Source of the DNA: Akkermansia sp.
GTDB taxonomy: Bacteria; Verrucomicrobiota; Verrucomicrobiia; Verrucomicrobiales; Akkermansiaceae
Length of the DNA: 52,016 nt
Assembly (NCBI GenBank): GCA_017415995.1
Contig: JAFQDN010000026.1
Span: forward strand, 1 to 52,016
Reading direction: 5' to 3'
This document shows, in pieces, positions 1-9,400 of the stretch. A model generated the notes under the pieces. That model was not told the origin of the DNA. It worked only from the letters and a program-made list of their open reading frames with translations, and made no database searches. Made by a program: the position numbers and the translations under genes. How positions within the stretch are numbered: the stretch's first letter is position 1; each line of letters begins with the position of its first letter.

Positions 1-22
1 ACGCCCTAGGCTAAGTTAGGTC

Positions 23-38
23 ACCCGCTGACGCGGGT
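23..38. other. short inverted repeat at window edge
   Basis: ACCCGC and GCGGGT are separated by four bases (TGAC) and form a small perfect hairpin. No gene is visible in bases 1-145. The words GCTAAGTT at about 11 and again at about 196 flank the segment, so it may be the edge of an intergenic repeat, but only one copy is visible here. Confidence 0.3.
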
Positions 39-145
39 TCAGAATTCCGCTCGCTTACGCTCGCAAAAATTCCCCACCATCGCCCCTTCAAATCCCGATT
101 TATCGAGCCGTTTGAAATCAACTGAAAACTTAAACAGCGCTTTTA

Positions 146-188
146 CAAAAAACGCGGCTGCCCCGGGATGGAGCAGCCACGTTTTTTT
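146..188 (-). terminator. rho-independent terminator of guaA
   Basis: The arms AACGCGGCTGC (151-161) and GCAGCCACGTT (173-183) pair with one mismatch around an 11-base loop. The stem is flanked by A-runs on the left and T-runs on the right, so it can work in both directions. It lies 26 bases beyond the guaA stop codon, which is where that gene's terminator is expected. Confidence 0.8.
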
Positions 189-213
189 GTGAAAAGCTAA
201 GTTCAGTGGGGCT

Positions 214-1737
214 TTACTCCCACTCAATGGATGCCGGGGGCTTGGTGCTGATGTCGAACAGCACACGGTTGATGCCCTTCACCTCATTGAGGATGCGGTT
301 GGAGGCCTCGCGCAGCAAATCATACGGCAACTGCACCCAGTCCGCCGTCATGGCATCCTCAGACACAATGGCACGCAGGTTGGTAGCAAACTCATATGAG
401 CGCTCATCCCCCTTTACACCCACAGTCTTAACGGGTATAAGGCCTGCATACGCCTGCCAGCACTTATCATACCAATCCCACTTACGCAGCGTACCGATGA
501 AGATGGCATCACACTCGCGGATGATGTCCAAACGCTCCTTGGTAACCTCACCGGGGCAGCGCACAGCCAAGCCGGGGCCGGGGAAGGGGTGGCGCCACAG
601 GATGTCATGGGAAATCCCCATGGAAGCACCCAACTCACGCACCTCATCCTTGAAGAGGAATGCGAGCGGCTCAATCACCTTGCCTTCCTCCTGCATTTTG
701 AGGACGCGCTCCACACGGTTGTGGTGAGTTTTGATGACGGAGGCCTTGCTCTTAGCGTTACTGGCGCTTTCAATCACGTCCGGGTACAATGTACCTTGGG
801 CAAGCATCTCGGCATCACCCACGGCATCCCAGAACACATCAATAAACAGGTTGCCGATGATGCGGCGCTTCTTCTCCGGCGCAGTCTCACCTGCCAAGGC
901 TTCCAAGAAGCGTGCAGAGGCGTCCACCGTCTCTATCTTCACGCCCATGCGCTCAAAGTTGGCCTGCACCTCTTTGGCCTCATCCTTGCGCAGCAAGCCG
1001 TTATCCACAAAAATGCAGCGCACATTCACACCGGCCTCATGCAGCAGAACGGCAAGCACCGTACTATCCACACCGCCGGAAACACCGCACACCACCTGTT
1101 TGTCACCCACCTTGGCACGGATGTCCTCAATGAGCTCACGCTTGAAATCACCGATGTCAAACGGTGCCAACTCCTTGGCGTAGGACAAAAAGTTCTTGAG
1201 GATGGTGCGTCCCTCGTGGGAGTGAGTCACCTCCGGGTGGAATTGAATGCCGAACATGTTATCCCCCCACTGCAGGGAAACAGGCACGCCCTCACTGTTG
1301 CGGGCAATTACCTTGCAGTTGTCGGCCAAGTGATCCACGGTATCGGAATGGCTCATCCATACCTGAGATGAGGCGCTCATATCGGCATACAGCCCTTCAA
1401 GCTTTTCCGGAATCAGCGCTGCAGGTCCGTACTCACGCTTGTTGCTGGAACGCACCGTGCCACCGGTCTTGATGTTCAGCAGCTGCATGCCGTAACATAC
1501 CCCGAGAATCGGTACGTTGAACGATTTCAACCACTCAAAATCAATATCCGGCGCATCAGGCTCGGACGTACTGCGCGGTCCTCCGGAAAGGATAATAGCT
1601 CCCGGTGCGCTGATCTCTTCCAGGTCCTCCAAGGCATAGAGCTTAGCCAAATAGCCCAGCTCGCGCACGCGGCGTACTATCAGCTGCGTGTACTGTGACC
1701 CGTAGTCAATTACGGCTACTATGTGTTTCGGCGTCAT
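214..1737 (-). CDS. guaA: GMP synthase (glutamine-hydrolysing)
   Basis: This enzyme converts XMP, glutamine and ATP to GMP, the last step of guanine nucleotide synthesis in the cytoplasm. The 507-residue protein has the standard two-part layout and length. The N-terminal class I glutamine amidotransferase has nucleophile Cys81 in GVCYGMQ and the His/Glu of QFHPEVTHS near residue 170. The ATP pyrophosphatase domain carries the P-loop SGGVDST near 220. The C-terminal dimerisation domain ends in the family-typical DISTKPPASIEWE. The ATG at 1737 gives the canonical N-terminus before IDYGSQYTQLI. The gene is monocistronic, with its own promoter and terminator. No riboswitch was recognised in the roughly 40-base leader. 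Confidence 0.97.
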   Translation of the reverse strand: MTPKHIVAVIDYGSQYTQLIVRRVRELGYLAKLYALEDLEEISAPGAIILSGGPRSTSEPDAPDIDFEWLKSFNVPILGVCYGMQLLNIKTGGTVRSSNKREYGPAALIPEKLEGLYADMSASSQVWMSHSDTVDHLADNCKVIARNSEGVPVSLQWGDNMFGIQFHPEVTHSHEGRTILKNFLSYAKELAPFDIGDFKRELIEDIRAKVGDKQVVCGVSGGVDSTVLAVLLHEAGVNVRCIFVDNGLLRKDEAKEVQANFERMGVKIETVDASARFLEALAGETAPEKKRRIIGNLFIDVFWDAVGDAEMLAQGTLYPDVIESASNAKSKASVIKTHHNRVERVLKMQEEGKVIEPLAFLFKDEVRELGASMGISHDILWRHPFPGPGLAVRCPGEVTKERLDIIRECDAIFIGTLRKWDWYDKCWQAYAGLIPVKTVGVKGDERSYEFATNLRAIVSEDAMTADWVQLPYDLLREASNRILNEVKGINRVLFDISTKPPASIEWE

Positions 1738-1780
1738 ATAAACTATCGTGTTGTCGCGTCTAACGCTTTGTTACGCGCTC

Positions 1781-1809
1781 ATTCTACCACACCTTTACCT
1801 CATTGTGAA
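1781..1809 (-). promoter_or_regulatory. guaA promoter
   Basis: Read on the minus strand, TTCACA (1804-1809), a 17-base spacer and TAGAAT (1781-1786) form a sigma70-like promoter. The predicted transcript would start near 1775, leaving a leader of about 38 bases before the guaA ATG. Confidence 0.6.
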
Positions 1810-1931
1810 GCCTAAATCTCTTTGTTTCCCTATTTTGCAGTTTTCTGAATAAACTGATTACGGCATATCCTCTTCCCCATCATCAAGAAAAAACGCACCT
1901 TTTCCGCTAAAATTCAAATCATTGAAAAATC

Positions 1932-1958
1932 TTGACAGCTCAAGGGAAATAATATAGA
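1932..1958 (+). promoter_or_regulatory. promoter of the GH20 gene
   Basis: TTGACA (1932-1937), a 15-base spacer and TATAGA (1953-1958) precede the ATG at 1968 by only nine bases. Transcription should begin within a few bases of the start codon. A GGAAG word sits at 1962-1966. Confidence 0.55.
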
Positions 1959-1967
1959 GTCGGAAGC

Positions 1968-3611
1968 ATGCAGATGAGAGCAGTAATTATACTGATGGGA
2001 GTATTGGGGAGTACGGTAACGGCAGCACCATCCGCACGGATTGAGAGCATACCGGGTATTATCCCGCAACCGGTTAAGCTGGAAAGCAAGACAGGTGAGG
2101 CCGGCTTCAGCTTGAAAGAGGGCATCCGGGTGCATTACAACGTGAGCCGCAGTGAGGAAGGGCGTGCCGCCATCCGCGCGCTGATGGCTGCGGGAATTAC
2201 AGAAGTGCTGCCGGAGGAAAATGAAGGAGAGCTTACCGTAACCATAGAGCCCGGGCACGGTAAAGAGTGGTATGCCATCCGTGTAACCCCGGAGGGGATA
2301 GAGCTGCGGGTAACGGAACTCGGGGCACTGCATTTGGCTGCTCAAACACTGGCTCAAAGCATCACTACGGATGCAGAGGGAAACCCTGCCCTGCCGACTA
2401 TGAATGTGGAGGACGAGCCCATGCTGCCGTACCGCGGGCTGATGCTGGACCCCTGCCGCCACCCGCAAAGCGTGGAGCAAACAAAAAAAATGCTGCGCAT
2501 TATGGCTCGCTATAAGCTTAACCGCTTACATTGGCACCTGACGGATGACCAAGGCTGGCGCATCGAAATCAAAAAATACCCGAAACTGACGGAAGTGGGG
2601 GCACGGCGTGATGAGACGCCCCTGCTCACCGACCACGAGAAAGGAGACGGCAAACCGACGCAGCCGTTTTACTTCACACAGGATGACATCCGCGAGGTAG
2701 TAGCCTACGCCGGCAGCCTAGGCATCACCGTTGTGCCGGAGATTGAGATACCCGGGCACGCCTCTGCCTGCATAGCAGCTTACCCACACTTGGGGAACAG
2801 CGATATTGAAGGCTATGCTCCGCGAGTGGCTACCACTTGGGGAGTGTTGCCCTTCACCATGGCTCCCAAGGAAGAAACGTTCCGTTTTATTGAAGATGTT
2901 ATGGCGGAGGTGCTGCCCTTATTCCCGCAGACGGAGTTCATCCACATCGGGGGGGATGAGGCACCGCGCGACCAGTGGGAAAAAAGCCCCTTTGCCCGGG
3001 AGTACATGAAAAAACACGGGCTGAGCAATGCCGGGCAAATTCAGCACCGATTCACCCACCGCGTAGCTGAGATGCTGGCACCGCACGGGCGCCGTATCAT
3101 CGGCTGGGATGAGATTATGATGGATGGCGAGGTACCGCACACGGCTGTTGTGATGGCGTGGCGCTCATGGGTGAAACCGGATGCCGCTCTTACGGCTGCA
3201 AACCGCGGACATGATGTCATCCTCTCCCCGGACTCTCACTTCTACTTTAACTTTGCACAGGGTAAAATACCTGCCGACCCTGCCTACACCCCGCACGGCA
3301 ACCCCGAGGCCGTGCAGGATTGGCGCCACGTCTACTCTTACAACCCGCTGCCCGCACACTACACACCGGAGCAACGCGCACGCATTATCGGCCTGCAAGC
3401 CAACTGCTGGAGCGAGAGTATTCAGAATGATGCCAAGTTGGAGTACCAAGTGGTGCCTCGCATCTGCGCCCTGGCGGAAATTGCCTGGACTCCCGCTTCC
3501 GATAAACGTGACGCCGAGGAGTTTTTGCAGCGCATCCGCTCCCATTATCCGTGGTTTAACGCCATGCAAATCAACTTCCGACACGAGGACGGTACCCCGA
3601 ATATCGACTAA
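1968..3611 (+). CDS. secreted beta-N-acetylhexosaminidase, family GH20
   Basis: A family 20 exo-hexosaminidase removes terminal GlcNAc or GalNAc from glycans such as mucin O-glycans, using the substrate N-acetyl group as nucleophile. The first 20 or so residues are a signal peptide (VIILMGVLGSTVTAAPSA). A GH20b-like domain follows at about 30-145 and the TIM barrel at about 150-500, starting PYRGLMLDPCRH. HLTDDQGW and the catalytic pair Asp330-Glu331 in HIGGDE are intact. The length of 547 residues suits a single-domain bacterial GH20 enzyme. The upstream promoter is very close to the ATG, which supports this start. The gene runs convergently with the M16 peptidase gene. Together with the GH2 enzyme downstream it suggests foraging on host glycans; the exact substrate is inferred. 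Confidence 0.93.
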   Translation: MQMRAVIILMGVLGSTVTAAPSARIESIPGIIPQPVKLESKTGEAGFSLKEGIRVHYNVSRSEEGRAAIRALMAAGITEVLPEENEGELTVTIEPGHGKEWYAIRVTPEGIELRVTELGALHLAAQTLAQSITTDAEGNPALPTMNVEDEPMLPYRGLMLDPCRHPQSVEQTKKMLRIMARYKLNRLHWHLTDDQGWRIEIKKYPKLTEVGARRDETPLLTDHEKGDGKPTQPFYFTQDDIREVVAYAGSLGITVVPEIEIPGHASACIAAYPHLGNSDIEGYAPRVATTWGVLPFTMAPKEETFRFIEDVMAEVLPLFPQTEFIHIGGDEAPRDQWEKSPFAREYMKKHGLSNAGQIQHRFTHRVAEMLAPHGRRIIGWDEIMMDGEVPHTAVVMAWRSWVKPDAALTAANRGHDVILSPDSHFYFNFAQGKIPADPAYTPHGNPEAVQDWRHVYSYNPLPAHYTPEQRARIIGLQANCWSESIQNDAKLEYQVVPRICALAEIAWTPASDKRDAEEFLQRIRSHYPWFNAMQINFRHEDGTPNID

Positions 3612-3647
3612 ATTCATTTACAAGGTACAAAGTACGATTTACAATTC

Positions 3648-3678
3648 AACCCCGGCGCGGATGATTCGCACCGGGGTT
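3648..3678. terminator. GC-rich hairpin between convergent genes
   Basis: AACCCCGG (3648-3655) and CCGGGGTT (3671-3678) pair perfectly, with an inner GCG/CGC pair shortening the loop. There is no strong T-run on either side. It lies between the GH20 stop and the M16 stop and is probably a shared, possibly rho-assisted, terminator. Confidence 0.5.
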
Positions 3679-3769
3679 GCACAATTTGCCTTGGGCTATT
3701 GAACTATCACCCCGCTAAAGCTCCAGCGAGGCAAGCCCGTATACCTCGTCAATCGTACCGTGTAGCCAA

Positions 3770-6262
3770 TCAGTTGACCGCGACCCAAGTACGCGTGGGT
3801 TGGGTAAGAGTGCGGCGGATGTAGGCCTGAATTTGCTCATGAGTGATGGCAGCGAGGCGCTCCGGCAAGTGGTCCACGCGGTCGGCGGGCAAACCGAGCA
3901 CGTAATCCACGGCAACGGCAGCACAAATTTTAGACGCAGATTGCGTATTGAGCAAGCGCTGCGTAAGCATGGTGGCACGCGTGCGCTCCAAAGCCTCCGG
4001 CGGCATGCCCTCGGTGGCCAGGCGTGCAAGCAGTTCCTCCAAGGCGGCGCGCGCCTGCGGCAAAGCTTGCGGCGAGGTACCCAAATAGAAGTAGAGACAC
4101 CCGGCATCCACCCCCTGCAAATCCGCCGCGGCAGCGTAGTAAGCCAAGCCGAGTTTCTCACGAATTTCGCTGAAAATGGGGCCGGACATATCACGGCACC
4201 ACTCCCCGAAGACGGATTGGAGGAGTTGGTCATCATCCGTTGCCGTCAGGCCGGGAATAGCCAGCACGAGTACGGCTTGTTCCTTATCCCCCCGGATGGT
4301 AAGGTCGGCCGCCTGTTGGGGTGGCGTGGTGCAACCAACGGCGGGCATACCGGTTGGCATATCCGCAAAAAGATTCTGCACACAGGCAGTAACGGCGGCG
4401 GGGTCAAAATCTCCGCATACCACCAGCACGGCATTGGCGGCACACACCAAGCGGGCATGCTGTTGCAACAGAGAGGCGCGGGTGAGGGAACCAATGCTTT
4501 CCACCGTGCCGTCCGGGTGGTTGCCGTAGGAGTGCTCCCCAAAGCAGGCACGGCGAATGTGGCGGAAGGCAAGTGCTGCCGGATCCTCCAAGGAGTCCAA
4601 CACATCGGCAATCATATCCTCACGGGCGGTGGCAATAGCCTCCTCCGGGAATACAGGGTGCAAGGCGCAATCCGCCATCAGCTCCAGCATGGTGCAGGCA
4701 TCCTCCGCCAATGAGCGAGAAGAGAGAATAAGCGTATTGTTACCGGCGGAGCAGTTGATGCTGCCACCGAGGTTTTCCACCGCATCAGCAAGCTGAGCGG
4801 CAGAGCGGGATGGCGTGCCTTTGAGGAGGCACTCCGCCAATAAGCTGTTGATGCCGGCATTCTGCGCAGTCTCCGTACGGCAACCGGCCTGCACAGCCAA
4901 ACGCGCACACACAACAGGCACCCGCTTATCCACCCGCAACACCAAGCGCAAACCATTGGGCAACTGTGTGACGATGGGGGCAGGCAGCCCCTGCACCGAG
5001 TCCGCTGCTTGTTCCGGCGGGTTGGAGCCGAGGGGGTCCACACTCACCTCAATCAGGCGCTGCGGTTGCAGGTAGGCGGCGGCTACTCGTGCCAAGTCCT
5101 CGGGAGTGACGCGTCGGAGGGCATCAGCCCACTCCTCATTGGCATTCAGATTACGTGCGCGGTGCCAGGAGATAGCCATAAGCCCGGCATAGCCCTGCAC
5201 AGTGGAGAGAGCCCGCAAGCGCTGAGCACGCATTTGGCGGAGAGCACGCTGTACCCCTTCGGCAAAATCCGCTTTCGGGAGCTCAGCCACCCAAGCCAGC
5301 AAAGCATCGCGGAGGGCATCACGCCCGGCGCGCTCTACATCGGCCTCAATCAAGAAGGTACCCTCACCGCAGCGATCCGGTATAATACTGGTGCTCACAT
5401 CATGAGCTTGGGCGGTTTCATCATGGAATTTTTTATAAAGCCAAGCAGCACGGCCATCACCCAGCACAGAGTTAAGCACGGCAAGGGGCGCGGCATCCGG
5501 GTGGCGAGTATCGGGGATACGCCAGCCGAGCATCAGGGTGCTGGTGGGCTGGGCAAACTCACACCGATGCAGGCGCGGCCCCCACTGGCGCGGCTCACAC
5601 ACCGGCGTTGTGGGTGCCGTTACTGCCGCCGGAACATCTGCCACGGCCTCCTCTAACAGGCGGAATACCTCCGCAGGCTCCACATCACCCACCACACACA
5701 CAAACATATTGCCCGGTGTATAACGCCGGCGGTGGTAACTGAGCATGTCCTCATAACGCAGGGAATCAAAAAATTGTTGCTCGCCGATAACGGGTAAACG
5801 GCGCGGATGCGTGGTGTAAAGCGTGCGGATAAGGGCTCGGTATGAAGCATCGCGCGGGTCGTCATTATACATGGCCATCTCACGGCGTATAACCTCGCGT
5901 TCCTTCTCAAACTCCTCCTCCGGGAAAGTGGGGCGGAACACCAATTGCAGCAAAATATGCGCAAAGCGTTGCCAATTGGCGGAGGGTCCGTCAATATGGT
6001 ATACAGTACGGTCTGTAGAGGTATAGGCATTCCATATACCACCGAGGGCAGCCACCTCTTCATTGAGTTGTTGGGCATTGAACTCGCCTGCACCCTTAAA
6101 GACCATGTGCTCAATGAGGTGGGATAATCCGGCTCCGGCGTGCTCCTCTTCATGCTCCGAGCCCGTACCTACCCATACCTGTACGGAAACCACGGGAAAC
6201 GCCGTCATGCGGTTTGCTATTACCGTCAGCCCATTCTTACACGTATACACCTCACCTTGCAT
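3770..6262 (-). CDS. tandem M16 family zinc peptidase (insulinase/PqqL type)
   Basis: M16 peptidases enclose and cut small peptides using an inverted zinc motif. The 830-residue protein contains two M16 units in one chain. In the N-terminal unit, HLIEH (His48, Glu51, His52) is the HxxEH zinc site, inside GLSHLIEHMVFKG. The second half begins near residue 430 with RLVLRVDKRVPVV. Its equivalent position reads GINSLLAECLLKG, without the zinc ligands, so it is expected to be the inactive partner half. No signal peptide is evident, so the protein is probably cytoplasmic. A promoter whose -10 box ends six bases before the ATG at 6262 fixes the start and implies a leaderless message. The substrate is unknown. 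Confidence 0.9.
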   Translation of the reverse strand: MQGEVYTCKNGLTVIANRMTAFPVVSVQVWVGTGSEHEEEHAGAGLSHLIEHMVFKGAGEFNAQQLNEEVAALGGIWNAYTSTDRTVYHIDGPSANWQRFAHILLQLVFRPTFPEEEFEKEREVIRREMAMYNDDPRDASYRALIRTLYTTHPRRLPVIGEQQFFDSLRYEDMLSYHRRRYTPGNMFVCVVGDVEPAEVFRLLEEAVADVPAAVTAPTTPVCEPRQWGPRLHRCEFAQPTSTLMLGWRIPDTRHPDAAPLAVLNSVLGDGRAAWLYKKFHDETAQAHDVSTSIIPDRCGEGTFLIEADVERAGRDALRDALLAWVAELPKADFAEGVQRALRQMRAQRLRALSTVQGYAGLMAISWHRARNLNANEEWADALRRVTPEDLARVAAAYLQPQRLIEVSVDPLGSNPPEQAADSVQGLPAPIVTQLPNGLRLVLRVDKRVPVVCARLAVQAGCRTETAQNAGINSLLAECLLKGTPSRSAAQLADAVENLGGSINCSAGNNTLILSSRSLAEDACTMLELMADCALHPVFPEEAIATAREDMIADVLDSLEDPAALAFRHIRRACFGEHSYGNHPDGTVESIGSLTRASLLQQHARLVCAANAVLVVCGDFDPAAVTACVQNLFADMPTGMPAVGCTTPPQQAADLTIRGDKEQAVLVLAIPGLTATDDDQLLQSVFGEWCRDMSGPIFSEIREKLGLAYYAAAADLQGVDAGCLYFYLGTSPQALPQARAALEELLARLATEGMPPEALERTRATMLTQRLLNTQSASKICAAVAVDYVLGLPADRVDHLPERLAAITHEQIQAYIRRTLTQPTRTWVAVN

Positions 6263-6268
6263 TCCTGC

Positions 6269-6297
6269 ATTCTACCGCCTCTCCCCCCACCCTGCAA
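6269..6297 (-). promoter_or_regulatory. leaderless-type promoter of the M16 gene
   Basis: On the minus strand, TTGCAG (6292-6297), 17 bases, then TAGAAT (6269-6274). Only six bases separate the -10 box from the ATG at 6262, so the transcript should begin at or next to the start codon. Confidence 0.6.
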
Positions 6298-6360
6298 GCC
6301 AAAATCGTGTCCGCCACACCGTACATATACATTACCGGGCGATATCCTGCAAATCTGTAA

Positions 6361-6400
6361 AAAAATCCCGGGTTTCGGCGTCATGGTACCGAAACCCGGG
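6361..6400 (-). terminator. rho-independent terminator of the GH2 galactosidase
   Basis: A perfect 12-bp stem, CCCGGGTTTCGG (6367-6378) with CCGAAACCCGGG (6389-6400), is followed on the minus strand by a run of T residues. It lies 25 bases past the GH2 stop codon. Confidence 0.88.
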
Positions 6401-6425
6401 GAAAAAATGCAGCACTGGCAGCAAA

Positions 6426-9400
6426 TCAGTCCGCTAAGATAACATCCAGCTCAGAGACGGCGGCAAAGTCACCATCAGAGTGAGAGGAAATGGCCACAAA
6501 GCGGATAAAGCGAGCACGTGCAGGAGCAAAGAAGTACACTTGTTGTTCACTGTCATTGTTCTCCAGCACACCGCGAGCCACGGGTTGGCCCCAGTTCTCA
6601 CCATCATTGCTGACGTACACCTCGTAGTCTTTCACATAAGCACCCTCCACTTTGGCGCCACGGTACATAATACCCTTGAGGTTACGCTCGCCACCCAAAT
6701 TCAAGCGAATATCATGCGGGTAGCTGGCAACGGTAACGCCCTTCATGCTGTGCCAGTAGGTATCCGGATTGCCATCCAGCACGTTGACAGCCGCACCGCC
6801 TTCCGGGAGCTCGGAGCTGGCGTATGCAACGGAGAAGAATGCATTGGCAGGGTACTCACCCACGGTTTTGGTCACAATGGGCTTGAGCTCGGCCACGGCG
6901 GCATAGGGCTCTCCCTTGCTGATGGCCTCCAAACATACCATCTTGATGTACTTGGTGACAATGGGCTCCGGCAGCAGTACGGTTTGCTCATCATCTGAAT
7001 CCGCCATCTGCAAGGTGCAATCCGGTTCTGCTGACCAAGTTTTGCCATCTTGGCTGAAGTAGAAGGCAATCTTGCCGACACGAGACGAGGAACGTCCTTG
7101 GCGCGGGGTTACTTTCACCCCGGAGAGCTCAGAGTCCACACCCAAATCCACCACTACCTCGTGCGGGTACTCGGCGCAAGGCTCATGCCAGCGGGAGTGC
7201 CAGTAGGTATCACGGCGTCCGTCAATGAGGCTCCACGGGGATTCCGCCTTGCCCGCATAGCTGGAGCATGATACGATGCGCAGCAAGTTTGCCGGGCGCC
7301 AGGAATCCAAACGCTGGAAACACAGGGCGGAGTTGATGCAGCCGGGAGCGGATGCATACGCGCGCACAATGCCTTCCTCACGCTGCAGGAAGGGCTCCGT
7401 ATAGATATGGTCGGAGCCATCCGGCAGAGTCATGTTAATGGTGGCACCACGCGTTGCGCATGAGGCATGCACGTAGCCCATGGCATCCCGCGAGATGGTA
7501 ACGGCACCGGCCAGCGGCAAGCTCTTGCGGCCTATCTCCTCCGGCTTGTCGGATGAAAGCAGCGGACGCAGCGAGAAGGTGAAGGTGGTGGGGGCAGCCA
7601 GCGGAATATCGCGGTTGATGGGGCGCGGACCGCATGCGGCACCGCCCAAGCCCAGCGTGAAGGCATCCACACTCAACACGGTGTGGCCGGTACCGGTAAG
7701 GTCCTCCGGGTGGGGGGCATCAAACAGTGCCTGCGGAGTGTAGGGCAAGGCGGAGAAGTTGAAGTTCTCGCCCTGCACGCTGGTAATCATCAGGCCCACG
7801 CCATTACCGTCAGTAACGGCAACCCACCTTGTATCCATACGGTTACCCTGCTCCATCGGCAGCGGGTAGCGCTCCGGCATCTTGCTGACGGTGGAGGAGT
7901 AAATGCCAATGGGAGAACCGGCCTTGCGATCCGGGTAGTTCTCACCGGGGCCGCGGCCATACCACTTCACATTGCTGAAGCGCTCCGGCAACGTCAGGAT
8001 ATAACCCAGCTTGGGCAATACGATGTTGCGCTCACTCGGTATAATACCGGCAGCCACGCTCACATAACCGTTGGGCAGAATGGTGTAGACCATCTGCGTG
8101 GTATAGCTGAAATCCTTTTCCGTGATGGGGCCGTTGTCCGTAAGCTCAAACTTACCTTGGTCATACTCACGGCTATCCAAGCTTTCCTTGCGCACACCAC
8201 GAGTCACAACATCGCAGGACACGCGCACGGCACCCTCCGACAAGCGCTCCACCAAAAGCGGTGATGCATCATGCACCATGTTGCGCATACCATTGTTGAG
8301 CCACTGGTTCATGGCCCACTTATCATTGGCCAGCGGCGCACGGAAGGAGTTGAGAAGCAGTGTAGCCTTATCTCCGATGAGCTCTTGCCCATTCACAATG
8401 TAATTGCGGATACCGCCGGTCGCCTTATCCACCGCAATGGTGAAGTTGCGGCCTGTTACCACCATGCGGTTGTCCTCATTGCGCACGTTGAGGCTAAGAC
8501 CCGGGTCCACCGTCATACGGCATGCATCGGCGCTGAATCCGTTGTAATTTTCCGGCAGACGCAGCTGCTCCGTTGCCACCACGTAACCGGCATCTGCCCA
8601 CTCGGTTTTCTCACGCAGGCGCAAATTGACGGTAAGATAGTAGTCACAGTCCTTACGCAACGCACCGGCATCTATTCCGTCGAAGGGCACGGTTATCTCC
8701 ACCGTTTCCAGCGGAGCAGCACTCACATTGAGCGTACCGGAACCTACGGGGCGGTCGCCTTCTTCCTTCAGGCACCAGTCAGCACTGTACTCGTTCAGGT
8801 TAGTGAAGAGGTGTTTGTTACGCACGCTGATGCGCACACCCTTGCCGTCCTCCGTAAGCCCCAGGAACTTGAACTCCGCATTCTGCTGTACCTTGCGGAT
8901 TTCATCATACAACGGGGTGACGGTGCGGTCACTGTATATCACACCTTTGATGCAGAAAATACCATCATGGGGGAACTCACCATGGTCACCGCCGTAGCTT
9001 TGGCGCACCACTTTCCGGCCATTGGGCAGGGTTACCTCTTGGTCATAGCTTTGGTGAATCCACTCCCAGATACCGCCACCGATGATGGAATCACTGGAGT
9101 CAATCGCCTCCCAGTAATCCTGCAAGTTACCCATGGAATTGCAGAGGATGTGGGCGTACTCGGAGATGTACCAAGGCTTGAGGAGCTTGCGACTCGCAAT
9201 CTCACGCGTCCAGTTGACGCTGGGGTACTGGTTGGAGCACAAATCCGCCAAGTCATTGTTACGCTCATACTGGGTGAGGCGTGAGGGGTCACGCTGTTTA
9301 ATCCAATCACGCACGGCGGCAAAGTTCTCACCGGGGCCGGCCTCATTACCGTAGGACCAAATCACCACGCAGGGGTGGTTTTTGCTTTGTTCCACCATGT

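Noticed and set aside
39..266. Short minus-strand open frame of 75 codons at the window start
   Set aside because: It runs through the guaA terminator hairpin and shows no family resemblance or ribosome site.
3621..3646. Repetitive-looking AAGGTACAAAGTACGATTT tract after the GH20 gene
   Set aside because: Only one copy in the window and no palindromic or boundary structure, so no repeat family can be claimed.
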